A stretch of DNA of 32,348 nucleotides, taken from an uncultured Bacteroidales bacterium. GTDB lineage: Bacteria; Bacteroidota; Bacteroidia; Bacteroidales; FEN-979. Both the position numbers and the translations under genes were made by a program. Under the pieces are notes generated by a model. The model saw only the letters and a program-made list of their open reading frames with translations, had not been told where the DNA came from and made no database searches. Location of the stretch: the NCBI GenBank assembly GCA_903926565.1, contig CAIYJU010000117.1:1-32348 (forward strand), in the 5' to 3' direction. Numbering within the stretch: the stretch's first letter is position 1; every line of letters begins with the position of its first letter. This document shows positions 24,894 to 32,348 of this stretch, one piece after another.

Positions 24894-27251
24894 TTATTTT
24901 CGTTCAATAGTCACGTACCCAATTTTCCCGGTGAATTTTGAAGATTTCCCGTAATCGGCTACATGTGTACCGTCGTCGACGCCAACATCGGCCAGGTCAT
25001 CAACCGAGAATATGCCAGGCTGGGTTTTTTCAATCCTCTTTTCAGCAACTTTTTTATCATTCACTGAAATTGTACCGATACCTCCTTTACCCATTCCTCC
25101 GCCATCGTACCTGAAGTCGTAAACCAGTTTGTAATTTCCCGGCTTCAACGGCTGGTCGGCCATAATCTGGGTTGACTCCATGCCAAGATAGTTGTAGCAG
25201 AATGCAGGTTTGTTGTTTTTCAGATAGAAAGAGAGACCGCCAAACCGGCCGCCCTGGCATACGATTACGCCGTTTCCATTAGCATCTACGGTAACTTCAG
25301 CGGTTATCGTGTAGGATTTGCTTCTAAGGTCGATAAAAATATCAACTCCCATTCCCTTCATGCCCTCTCCATAAGTCACGGTGTTCCTGTTACCCATGAC
25401 TGTCGGCCTGCCCATAAGTTCGGCATTCGTTCTTTCAAGCAGCCGGTCATCAAGCGGCAGTGCATGGTATTTCTCAGCCTCTTTCATAAACACATCCTGC
25501 ATGGCTTTCAGTTTGTCAGGGTTTTTTGCCGACAGATCATTGGCCAGGCTGAAATCGTCGCCGGTATTGTATAATTCCCATTTATCTTCCTGGAGTGTGT
25601 TGTCGGGTTTCAGTTTCCAGGGCGGTCTGTGGAGGGTACGGGCAAACCAGCCATCCTGGTACACGCCACGGTTCCCGAACATTTCGAAGTATTGTACTTT
25701 ATGCTGCTCTGCTGCAGCGGCATTATTGAATGTATAGGCCAGGCTGGTGCCCTCTATCGGATCCTGTTCAATGCCGTTGACCATCTTAGGTGCAGGTATC
25801 TTCGTTATCTCATAAACGGTAGGAGCAATATCAATCACATGGCCAAACTGCGAACGCACCTCTCCTTTGGCTTTGATACCTGCAGGCCACTGAACGATCA
25901 TGCCGTTGCGTGTACCACCAAAATCGGAAGCTACCTGTTTGGTATAGGAGAAAGGAGCATCAAGCGCCACAGCCCATCCGGCTGAAAAGTGAGGATAGGT
26001 GCTTGGTCCGCCCCAGTTGTCATAATGCTTTAACATCTCCGGAACAGTTTCTGCTACTCCGCTAAAATATGTCATTTCACTGTACATGCCATTCATCTGT
26101 CCTTCCGCGCTGGCACCATTGTCGCCGGCAATGAAGATGACAACGGTATTGTCCATGACCCCTAAATCGTTTAACGTTGAGATGAGTCTTCCGACTTCAT
26201 AATCGGTTTGCTCGGCAAATCCTGCATACACCTCCATCTGACGGGTGAACAGTCTCTTTTCATCGGCCGAAAGGTTATCCCAGTCCTTGATCCCGGCAGG
26301 TTTCGGTGCCAGTCTGGTGCCTGGTGGCACAATGCCCATTTTTAGCTGGCGCTCCAAAGTCATTTCACGCAGTTTATCCCATCCCTGGTCAAATTTCCCT
26401 TTGTATTTTTCTGCCCATGCCTTTGGCACGTGATGCGGTGCATGGGTTGCTCCCGGCGCATAATACATAAAGAAAGGCTTATCTGGCGACAATGCCTGCT
26501 GGAAACGGACCCATGAAATAGCCTGGTTGGTCATATCGGTGGTAAAGTGATAATCAGGGTTATCCGGCGTTTCTACCAGCGTACTCCCGTCATAAATCAA
26601 CGGAGACCACTGATTGGTTTCACCGCCGATAAATCCATAGAATTTTTCAAAGCCGGAATGTGTTGGCCAGCGATCCATGGGCCCTGAGTTTGAAATTTCC
26701 CAGGGAGGAGTTTCATGATATTTACCGAAAGCAGCCGTATTGTAACCGTTCTGGCGAAGCACCTCAGCCATGGGAGTGATGGTTTGAGGCCTTACTGAAG
26801 TATACCCGGGGAAGGTAGTCGCAGCCTCACCAATGCAACCCATGTTGTTGCTGTGATGGTTATACCCGGTTAGTAAAGCCACCCGGGTAGGGGAGCAAAG
26901 TGAAGTGGTATGAAAACGGTTGTACCTTAAACCGTTATCAGCAAGTTTGTCCATGGTTGGCGTGGTAACAGGCCCGCCAAACGCTTCGGAAACCCCAAAC
27001 CCCATGTCGTCAATTAAAACAACAACCACGTTGGGTGCACCTTTTGGGGCAGTCACATGGAAGCGTTCAGGCGCTTTTGCGCTGCGAACGTCAAGTTCGG
27101 TGTAGGTTTGCCGTTTCGGTTCCTTAACAGGAAGCATAGTCCGGTTGAACTGATCACCTTCCTTCCTGGTTGCAGGGTCCTCCTTTTGAGCCTGGCTGTA
27201 GCCGGAACAAAGAAAAGTGATGAACAATAAAATAGTCGATATTTTTTTCAT
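24894..27251 (-). CDS. Exported type I arylsulfatase, AtsA-like, with C-terminal domain
   Basis: Hydrolyses a sulfate ester. The 785-residue protein has a signal peptide (about 1-21). The catalytic domain carries the metal motif VVVLIDDMGFG (about 75-85), the formylglycine motif CSPTRVALLTG with Cys at about 119 followed by YNHHSNNMG, GKYHETPPWE, the histidine segment APGATHAPHHVP and FIAGDNGASAEG. The Cys-x-Pro-x-Arg form needs a formylglycine-generating enzyme or anaerobic sulfatase-maturing enzyme, neither of which is in the window. The GYNHH context and a roughly 600-residue core resemble Pseudomonas AtsA and related aryl/alkyl sulfatases more than glycosaminoglycan sulfatases. The last roughly 150 residues form a beta-rich lectin-like domain (TITAEVTVDANGNGVIVCQG ... 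FTGKIGYVTIERK). Probably periplasmic. No SusC/SusD or glycosidase genes accompany it, which argues against a classic polysaccharide locus. Confidence 0.92.
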   Translation of the reverse strand: MKKISTILLFITFLCSGYSQAQKEDPATRKEGDQFNRTMLPVKEPKRQTYTELDVRSAKAPERFHVTAPKGAPNVVVVLIDDMGFGVSEAFGGPVTTPTMDKLADNGLRYNRFHTTSLCSPTRVALLTGYNHHSNNMGCIGEAATTFPGYTSVRPQTITPMAEVLRQNGYNTAAFGKYHETPPWEISNSGPMDRWPTHSGFEKFYGFIGGETNQWSPLIYDGSTLVETPDNPDYHFTTDMTNQAISWVRFQQALSPDKPFFMYYAPGATHAPHHVPKAWAEKYKGKFDQGWDKLREMTLERQLKMGIVPPGTRLAPKPAGIKDWDNLSADEKRLFTRQMEVYAGFAEQTDYEVGRLISTLNDLGVMDNTVVIFIAGDNGASAEGQMNGMYSEMTYFSGVAETVPEMLKHYDNWGGPSTYPHFSAGWAVALDAPFSYTKQVASDFGGTRNGMIVQWPAGIKAKGEVRSQFGHVIDIAPTVYEITKIPAPKMVNGIEQDPIEGTSLAYTFNNAAAAEQHKVQYFEMFGNRGVYQDGWFARTLHRPPWKLKPDNTLQEDKWELYNTGDDFSLANDLSAKNPDKLKAMQDVFMKEAEKYHALPLDDRLLERTNAELMGRPTVMGNRNTVTYGEGMKGMGVDIFIDLRSKSYTITAEVTVDANGNGVIVCQGGRFGGLSFYLKNNKPAFCYNYLGMESTQIMADQPLKPGNYKLVYDFRYDGGGMGKGGIGTISVNDKKVAEKRIEKTQPGIFSVDDLADVGVDDGTHVADYGKSSKFTGKIGYVTIERK

Positions 27252-27288
27252 AGATTTTGTATTTTTAAATTTTCACCCAATTTATAAA

Positions 27289-27296
27289 CAAAATTA
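27289..27296 (-). promoter_or_regulatory. -7 box TAATTTTG of the arylsulfatase
   Basis: The complement of 27289-27296 matches TAnnTTTG exactly, 37 bases upstream of the ATG at 27251. The site suggests that sulfatase, SulP and possibly downstream genes have their own promoter distinct from the SBF-transporter gene. No -33 match. Confidence 0.45.
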
Positions 27297-27387
27297 TTAC
27301 ATTCTCATACTTACTCCTTTTTTTTTTGCGCCCTATTACTTCACCAAACATATCATATTGAATGGCTGTCAGGCGGGTTGATCCATA

Positions 27388-28245
27388 TTACGTGGTCGCC
27401 TTTCTTCCCATGAGAGGGGCAACAATTATACCGAGGATAAAAGACCACAAAGTCCAGATAATTACCATCGCCACCATATTTGGTTTTACTTCCGCGATGG
27501 TAAGAACCCCTATCAGTACGGCTGCTATATTACGTGTACCCATTCCGAGTGACATGACAATTTTCTCACCGCGGTTAAGGCCAAACCCGGAATAAAAGGA
27601 GATCAGTGCCATCACAACCATGAAAATTGTCAGTGAAAGCGTTGCCATGCTACCGGCAGTGTCCCACATAGGCTTGTAATAAATCAGCAGGCAGAAGATG
27701 ACTGTCAATAATGTGGACAGGCCTGCCAGTTTCTTTACCGGTTTGAAGATCTTATCGGCCGCACTACTCGCATATGTCTTTATTAAAGCACCAATGAGCA
27801 ATGGTAAAAGTATTGTCATAAAGAGCGGTTTCAGCAGCGATATTACACTCATTTCTATCCCTTTAACCAGCATGGGTGCGATAACCGGCATTAAAAGTGA
27901 TGTGCCGATCGCTGCTACCGGGATGAAGGCTCCGGCAAAGTCAACGTCTCCATGCGCTTTTGGAAGAAGCGGCGGGAGAAATGGTGCGCATGGAGCCAGG
28001 CTGCCTATGAACAATACGATGATATATTCATTATCCAGTGGAAGTAACAGCGTAATCAGAAAAGCTACAGCAGGCCCTATCACCCAGCCCAACCCGAACG
28101 TCAGACCAAGGAACTTCGGATTTTTAACTATCCTGAACATCTTGCCCAGGTTAACCTGAAGCCCCATGCTAAAAAGGTTTGAGATGGTGAAAACCATAAC
28201 AAGCGGACTAAATATTGTCTGACAAAATTGAATGATTGTGTCCAT
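27388..28245 (-). CDS. SBF/BASS-family (bile acid:sodium symporter-like) transporter
   Basis: A 285-residue inner-membrane protein with about nine hydrophobic segments and no soluble domain. Family features are the N-terminal SNLFSMGLQVN after the first helix, the proline-rich crossing motif LAPCAPFLPPLL (about residues 81-92) and the C-terminal GMGTRNIAAVLIGVL (about 236-250), the equivalent of the second sodium-site crossover helix. Bacterial members carry bile acids, keto acids or other organic anions with Na+. Substrate is unknown here. The arylsulfatase lies 136 bases downstream on the same strand and the CoA-disulfide reductase upstream, so an organic anion related to a sulfate ester is an attractive inference. 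It is shorter than ACR3 arsenite carriers, which also belong to this fold. Confidence 0.85.
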   Translation of the reverse strand: MDTIIQFCQTIFSPLVMVFTISNLFSMGLQVNLGKMFRIVKNPKFLGLTFGLGWVIGPAVAFLITLLLPLDNEYIIVLFIGSLAPCAPFLPPLLPKAHGDVDFAGAFIPVAAIGTSLLMPVIAPMLVKGIEMSVISLLKPLFMTILLPLLIGALIKTYASSAADKIFKPVKKLAGLSTLLTVIFCLLIYYKPMWDTAGSMATLSLTIFMVVMALISFYSGFGLNRGEKIVMSLGMGTRNIAAVLIGVLTIAEVKPNMVAMVIIWTLWSFILGIIVAPLMGRKATT

Positions 28246-28363
28246 AGTCTTTTCCGTTTGAGATTTAGATGTGTTGAAAGAAAGTGTTGATAAAATTTCC
28301 CGGCGCCATATATCTGCTGTATGTTTTCTCCGTCAGGAGGCAGTAATTGACCTCACCCCCCGG

Positions 28364-28387
28364 CCCCCTCTCCTGAAGGAGAGGGGG
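28364..28387. repeat. Palindromic G/C-rich interspersed repeat
   Basis: A perfect inverted repeat of 11-base arms, CCCCCTCTCCT (28364-28374) and AGGAGAGGGGG (28377-28387), with a 2-base centre, inside the 161-base gap between the rhodanese-domain gene and the transporter gene. Its C/G homopurine arms contrast with the AT-rich surroundings. Similar CCCCTCTCC palindromes are dispersed in many Bacteroidota genomes to my knowledge. It might attenuate readthrough between the two genes. Confidence 0.65.
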
Positions 28388-28406
28388 AGAAGGTGGCGCG
28401 TTTACT

Positions 28407-30092
28407 TTAATTTCCGGCACGATGTGAGCGTGACAGCATGCTGCCGGAGATGTTCCGGACTTTGAACCCGTTTTGCAACAGGATTCGCGTAGCGTAGTAG
28501 GAGCGTTGGGCTGAACGGCAAAATACCGCGATTTCACGATCGCGCGGAAGTTCGTCCAAACGTGCACGCAGTTGAGGCAACGGAATGTTGAATGCGCCCG
28601 GAACTGCCTCTGCGGCGATTTCCGGGGGATTGCGCACATCGAGGAGAAAGTCGTTGCCCAAAGTGTCCCAGTGGCATACCGGCATGTCGCCCCGGAGAAT
28701 GTTGGCGGCAATCATCCCTGCGAAGTTGACGGGATCCTTACCAGTGCCGTATGGCGGTGCATAACACAGTTCAGACTCTTCCAGATCGTAAATGGTGCAA
28801 CCCATCTGGATGGCCATGGCGAAGGAATCGATCCGCTTGGGAACGCCATCCTCTCCTAAAATTTGTGCGCCAAGTACGAGTCCGCTGGATTTCCGGAATA
28901 TGACCTTCATGGGTAAGAGTTTTGCCCCCGGATAATACCCGGCATGTGAATTCGGATAGAGGTAGATCTTCTCATAATCTGTATCCCCAAGCCCGATAAG
29001 CTGCTTTTCGCTGACCCCGGTCTGGGCAATTGCCGCGTCAAAAAGCTTGCAGATCGAAGTGCCCTGGGTGCCACGAAAACGGGAGTTGCGTCCGGCGATC
29101 ACATCAGCTACAATACGGCCCTGGCGGTTTGCAGGCCCGGCCAGCGGGATGAGCGCCCATTCGCCTGTAACGAAGTTTTTAACTTCGACTGCATCGCCAA
29201 CTGCGAAGATATCCTGGTCGGAGGTGCGCATCTGCTCATCCACGCGCATACCGCCGAGTTTGCCAATCTCAATCCCGGCCATTTTTGCCAGTGCAGTCTC
29301 AGGCCTCACGCCAATGGCTAATACAACAATGTCTGCCGGATGTGCTTTTCCTGATTCGGTAAGAACTTCAAGCGAACCTGTCGCCGATTTTCTGAATCCG
29401 GCCACACCGTCACTGAGTTCAACATTGACGCCATGTTTTTTCAGGTAACCCTCAACGAGACGAGCCATTTCCGGATCGAGAGGCGGCATGACCTGGTTCA
29501 GTTTCTCGACCAGCGTTACCTTGAGACCGCGTTCAATAAAATTTTCCACCATTTCGAGGCCGATGAATCCACCTCCGACTACCACTGCCTGCTTGGGTTT
29601 AGAAATCGTATCATTGCCAGTGAACGAATTACCAACTGACCGGTCAACATCCCGGTCAAGCCACGCTTTAATATTCCTGGCATCAGGAACGGTTCTAACA
29701 GAGAATATCCCGGGAAGATCGATGCCCGGCAGCGGTGGACGGATTGGCGCAGATCCCGGTGACAGCAATAGCTTGTCGTACTTTTCAGTGGTTACTTCAC
29801 CGGTAAGGTGATTCTTAAGCTCCACTGTTTTTAGTTTGGCATCGATGCCGACTACCTCGCAGCTGGTGCGGCAATCGACCGTGAATAATGCACGGAACAT
29901 TTGTTCAGTCGCCACAAGCAGACTAGACTCCTGTTCGATTGTTCCGCCAACATGATAAGGCAGTCCGCAGTTCGCATACGAAACATAGGGTCCGCGTTCC
30001 ACCATCAGGATTTCCACTTTTTCATCCAATCTGCGGAGGCGTGCTGCGCATGAGGCACCACCGGCCACTCCGCCTACAATAATTATTTTCAT
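28407..30092 (-). CDS. CoA-disulfide reductase-like flavoprotein with rhodanese domain
   Basis: A 561-residue fusion. The N-terminal FAD/NAD(P)H disulfide-reductase part has the FAD motif IIIVGGVAGGASCAARLRR (residues 3-21), the single redox cysteine in SYANCGLPY (Cys42, as in CoA-disulfide reductases), the NAD(P)H motif AVVVGGGFIGLEMVENF (about 168-184) and the second FAD motif TSDQDIFAVGDAVEV (about 288-302). The C-terminal rhodanese domain has the active-site loop VFCRSAQRSYYA with Cys at about 525. Such fusions reduce CoA disulfide, polysulfide or CoA-persulfide (Npsr/CoADR-RHD). It is the 5'-most gene of the sulfur-linked block. The extreme C terminus (ISGSMLSRSHRAGN) departs from the usual SGGY ending; a small frameshift or natural drift are both possible. 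Confidence 0.92.
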   Translation of the reverse strand: MKIIIVGGVAGGASCAARLRRLDEKVEILMVERGPYVSYANCGLPYHVGGTIEQESSLLVATEQMFRALFTVDCRTSCEVVGIDAKLKTVELKNHLTGEVTTEKYDKLLLSPGSAPIRPPLPGIDLPGIFSVRTVPDARNIKAWLDRDVDRSVGNSFTGNDTISKPKQAVVVGGGFIGLEMVENFIERGLKVTLVEKLNQVMPPLDPEMARLVEGYLKKHGVNVELSDGVAGFRKSATGSLEVLTESGKAHPADIVVLAIGVRPETALAKMAGIEIGKLGGMRVDEQMRTSDQDIFAVGDAVEVKNFVTGEWALIPLAGPANRQGRIVADVIAGRNSRFRGTQGTSICKLFDAAIAQTGVSEKQLIGLGDTDYEKIYLYPNSHAGYYPGAKLLPMKVIFRKSSGLVLGAQILGEDGVPKRIDSFAMAIQMGCTIYDLEESELCYAPPYGTGKDPVNFAGMIAANILRGDMPVCHWDTLGNDFLLDVRNPPEIAAEAVPGAFNIPLPQLRARLDELPRDREIAVFCRSAQRSYYATRILLQNGFKVRNISGSMLSRSHRAGN

Positions 30093-30154
30093 GGTTTTAA
30101 AGTTTTTAATTATTGATGTATTAGTCGTAAAATTTTATCATTTTAACCTTTGTG

Positions 30155-30961
30155 TTATTTCTCCTTCCCCTGTTGCTGCTCTTTCAGTTTTTGTTCCTGC
30201 TTCATTTTCTTCTCCTTTGCCCTCGCAGCGTTTTTTGCTTTTGCTTTTTCGCCGGCTCCGATAGGAATGCTTGCAAATAGATAGAATGAAGAGTTTCGCT
30301 GTGGGTCGCCGGGGTTGTTTTTCACAATATCCATAAAGCCATAGTAATAACGAAGGCCAAAATTCATCCCATTCAGGGCATCAATGGCATACCCGATACC
30401 GGCCATGCCTCCGACATCCAACTTTACAAACTGATCTTTTACATCATTATCAAAGGAAAGGTCTTCCTTGTTTTCAATTTCAGTCGTAAAGATATCATTG
30501 GCTTTATACCCCAGGCTAAGCATCGGACCAAACTCAATAAACAACTTTTTCTTTATCGAGTATCTTATCAGGATGGGTACATTGAAATAACTTAATTTCC
30601 GGTCAACGGTACCATTGCTGAAGAGGCTGTCAAGCGCCGTGGAATCAGCATTGGTAAGATGGTATGGAGTAATCCTGTTTGCTCCCAATGCGGATTTAAC
30701 CAATACCCCCGTGTGGAGATACCATGGTTTACCTTTTTTCAACAGGAAATCAAAATAGAAGCCCAGGTTGAACCCGGTACGGTACTTTGCCCCGCTAAGA
30801 TTGCTGATTGTAGAAAAGTTTGCTCCGCCATCGAGCCCGAATTTTAATGTCGGAGAATTGAGTTTATCCCCAAAGATCAATGATATCAGGACCTGGCCTT
30901 GCATCACCTGTGAAACCAGCATGATGGCCATAACCGGTATGAGTATTTTCTGTATTTTCAT
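30155..30961 (-). CDS. Outer membrane beta-barrel protein with lysine-rich tail
   Basis: A 268-residue protein with a signal peptide (about 1-22, VMQGQ) and a PorT-like/OMP_b-brl small-barrel pattern: LKFGLDGGANFSTISNLSGA, GFNLGFYFDFLLKKGKPWYL, FIEFGPMLSLGYKAND, GGMAGIGYAIDALNGMNFGLRYYYG. After the last strand (IPIG, about 235) it ends in about 30 residues almost wholly Lys, Glu, Gln and Ala (AKAKNAARAKEKKMKQEQKL...), a charged helix unusual after a barrel. The tail could lie in the periplasm. It precedes the rhodanese-domain gene by 62 bases. Function unknown. Confidence 0.72.
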   Translation of the reverse strand: MKIQKILIPVMAIMLVSQVMQGQVLISLIFGDKLNSPTLKFGLDGGANFSTISNLSGAKYRTGFNLGFYFDFLLKKGKPWYLHTGVLVKSALGANRITPYHLTNADSTALDSLFSNGTVDRKLSYFNVPILIRYSIKKKLFIEFGPMLSLGYKANDIFTTEIENKEDLSFDNDVKDQFVKLDVGGMAGIGYAIDALNGMNFGLRYYYGFMDIVKNNPGDPQRNSSFYLFASIPIGAGEKAKAKNAARAKEKKMKQEQKLKEQQQGKEK

Positions 30962-31016
30962 GATTGATTGCCTTTAGAACGAATGAATAATATTATTTAC
31001 ACTGAATCAAAACAGG

Positions 31017-32135
31017 CTACAACCCGAAACGGTATTGTAACCCCCCGATGAATTGGTTCCGTGAGCCCAGGAAACCATACTCCGCCCGCAGCATAAAATG
31101 CCTGTTGATCTGGAACTGGGTGCCGATGACGAAATTCCATTTGTTTTTCAGGGATTTCTCCAGTGAGTACTGAACCGTGGCACTGTTGCCATCATTCAAT
31201 GCTGCATCTGCGGCAGTCAATACATCACTTGCTTTAGCCAGGGCTTTATTGGCTGCCTCATACTTCGATACATTGACCGGGTTCTTTTGCTCAACCGGGG
31301 TAAGTCCATCCCACCAAGCAGTTACCTGCTGCGACGTTTCTCCGACTTTTACAAATCCCTGGTCAACTGTTGCCTGTAATTCACTGACAGGTAAAACTTC
31401 TGAAAGGTTTATCGAACCCACCGTATTAGATGTAAAATTAACCCTGAAAGCACCCACCCAGGCGGCGATGTTCATGTTCGGGTTTTTAAACTGGAAGGTC
31501 TTGCCAACCCTGGGGTCAAAGACAAAGGTGAAAACAGGCTTTTCAAGCGCGCTCACATCGGTCCAGACAAAATTCATGTCGAGGGCGATCCATATACCGC
31601 CTGCGCCAAAGGTCGGCGTGATGCCAAAACCAAGGGCCGTGGCGTCAAACCTGGCGGTTGTTGAAATGGAACCAACCTGCGACCAGGTGCTGTCAAAATC
31701 GGGAAGCCACACCCCGGCATTAATGGCTGTTGATGTTTTGGCTTTTGCAAAAACCCCGTACACATTTAAAAAGGGGAAGACCCAGATATCCGGCCTGATG
31801 TTGATGGAACTGGCAGTTGCTTTCGCATCATCGAACCGGATGATCTCATCCAGGTTGTGCATTTCCCCGTTGTTGAAGCCTACCATGAGATTGTCGATGA
31901 TCAGGCTGGATTCCTGCCAGAAATAATTTACGCTGATCCCCGCAGAATATGGGAGCTGATAGCCCTTCGCCGCAGCTTTTTTACCCCAGATCGGCAAAGC
32001 GTAAGGGTATCCTTTTTTTTCAATACTATCCTTAAGTGATTCATTTTTTGAACCAACAATTTTATTCGTATAGACCTGGCTGAAGGCCTGAATAGTAAGA
32101 AAGCACAATGCAGCGAACAGTAAAGATTTTTTCAT
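31017..32135 (-). CDS. Putative outer membrane protein, function unknown
   Basis: A 372-residue protein with a clear signal peptide (about 1-20, IQAFSQ). The body shows beta-strand-like alternation (AGISVNYFWQESSLIIDNLM, FPFLNVYGVFAKAKTSTAIN, AGGIWIALDMNFVWTDV, FVIGTQFQINRHFMLRAEYG) and ends with GGLQYRFGL, a typical terminal barrel strand. Residues about 240-315 break the pattern with a helix-rich insert (WWDGLTPVEQKN...ANKALAKASDVLTAADAAL), probably a plug or loop. It resembles conserved uncharacterised outer-membrane proteins of Bacteroidota and I cannot name it. The neighbouring genes upstream and downstream are also barrel proteins, 55-56 bases away. Confidence 0.65.
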   Translation of the reverse strand: MKKSLLFAALCFLTIQAFSQVYTNKIVGSKNESLKDSIEKKGYPYALPIWGKKAAAKGYQLPYSAGISVNYFWQESSLIIDNLMVGFNNGEMHNLDEIIRFDDAKATASSINIRPDIWVFPFLNVYGVFAKAKTSTAINAGVWLPDFDSTWSQVGSISTTARFDATALGFGITPTFGAGGIWIALDMNFVWTDVSALEKPVFTFVFDPRVGKTFQFKNPNMNIAAWVGAFRVNFTSNTVGSINLSEVLPVSELQATVDQGFVKVGETSQQVTAWWDGLTPVEQKNPVNVSKYEAANKALAKASDVLTAADAALNDGNSATVQYSLEKSLKNKWNFVIGTQFQINRHFMLRAEYGFLGSRNQFIGGLQYRFGL

Positions 32136-32191
32136 TAGTATCAGGTTGAGTGTTTAATGTTTAGAATGGTTTATGGTCTTTTTATCGTGAT

Positions 32192-32348
32192 CTATTGGTC
32201 GTCAGGTGGCTGGTCATATACCGGTTTTTCAGAACTTTCAGTTTTGGTTTTGGCCCGGGCCGTTTCAAAGTACACATGCAGGATAATGTTGAAGGCATAA
32301 AGGTTTGCTGTATCATAATGTGAATCGTACTGATAGGTTATGTTGGCC
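32192..32348 (-). CDS. C-terminal part of an outer-membrane-type protein (cut by window edge)
   Basis: The minus-strand frame enters from the right edge and reads ANITYQYDSHYDTANLYAFN then IILHVYFETARAKTKT, closing with TAG at 32192-32194 after a Glu/Pro/Asp-rich tail. Alternating aromatic and polar residues fit the last strands of a barrel or a periplasmic protein. The next gene on this strand starts 56 bases downstream, so they may share a transcript. Family unknown. Confidence 0.5.
   Translation of the reverse strand, partial: ANITYQYDSHYDTANLYAFNIILHVYFETARAKTKTESSEKPVYDQPPDDQ

Noticed and set aside
27388-28245. ACR3 arsenite efflux carrier
   Set aside because: The protein is shorter than ACR3 and no ars genes are nearby; SBF-type motifs fit better.
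28265-28711. 148-residue minus-strand frame overlapping the rhodanese-domain gene
   Set aside because: Out of frame with the clear CoADR-rhodanese protein and runs through the palindromic repeat; no family resemblance.
31177-31926. 249-residue plus-strand frame
   Set aside because: Antisense to a minus-strand outer-membrane gene that has a signal peptide and terminal barrel strand; the opposite frame has no recognisable features.

Overview
The window looks like a chromosome segment of an anaerobic or facultatively anaerobic Bacteroidota bacterium, probably Bacteroidales-like. Four things point there: repeated TAnnTTTG-type -7 promoter boxes, absence of clear Shine-Dalgarno sites, a secreted protein with a type IX secretion C-terminal domain, and many small outer-membrane barrels. 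A one-piece pyruvate:ferredoxin oxidoreductase suggests anaerobic metabolism. No ribosomal RNA or CRISPR array is visible. Three tRNA genes are present: Glu-UUC, Gly-GCC and Leu-UAA.

Layout. Positions 1-1200 hold a 5'-broken HipA/HipT-like kinase remnant and an intergenic stretch with hairpins and a 12-bp tandem repeat. Positions 1200-4000 hold a Ycf48/BNR-repeat type IX cargo protein and tRNA-Glu. Positions 4000-9060 hold an unusual array of about 11-bp periodicity, then nifJ and a dihydroorotate-dehydrogenase-like flavoprotein. Positions 9080-16060 hold sppA (minus), folK plus a deoxynucleoside kinase (plus), a large barrel/OmpA/TPR envelope protein (minus) and a SpoU methyltransferase (minus). 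mutS (16131-18740) diverges from the methyltransferase through back-to-back promoter boxes.

Positions 18784-20010 form a small accessory island: tRNA-Gly, a near-perfect 46-bp palindrome, tRNA-Leu, the C-terminal stub of a tyrosine recombinase, and a two-gene nucleotidyltransferase/HEPN module. This looks like the residue of an element integrated at tRNA-Leu.

From 20273 to the right edge every gene is on the minus strand. In transcription order from the right: a partial outer-membrane protein, two outer-membrane barrel proteins, a CoA-disulfide-reductase-like enzyme with a rhodanese domain, an SBF/BASS-family transporter, an arylsulfatase, a SulP sulfate permease with STAS domain, a PAPS-type sulfotransferase and an Omp85-like barrel. 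Five consecutive genes (21798-30092) have sulfur or organosulfate-linked assignments. I infer a locus for turnover of a sulfated small molecule or lipid: uptake, desulfation, sulfate transport, re-sulfation and thiol/sulfane-sulfur handling. This is the best candidate for an undescribed system, but it rests on gene context.
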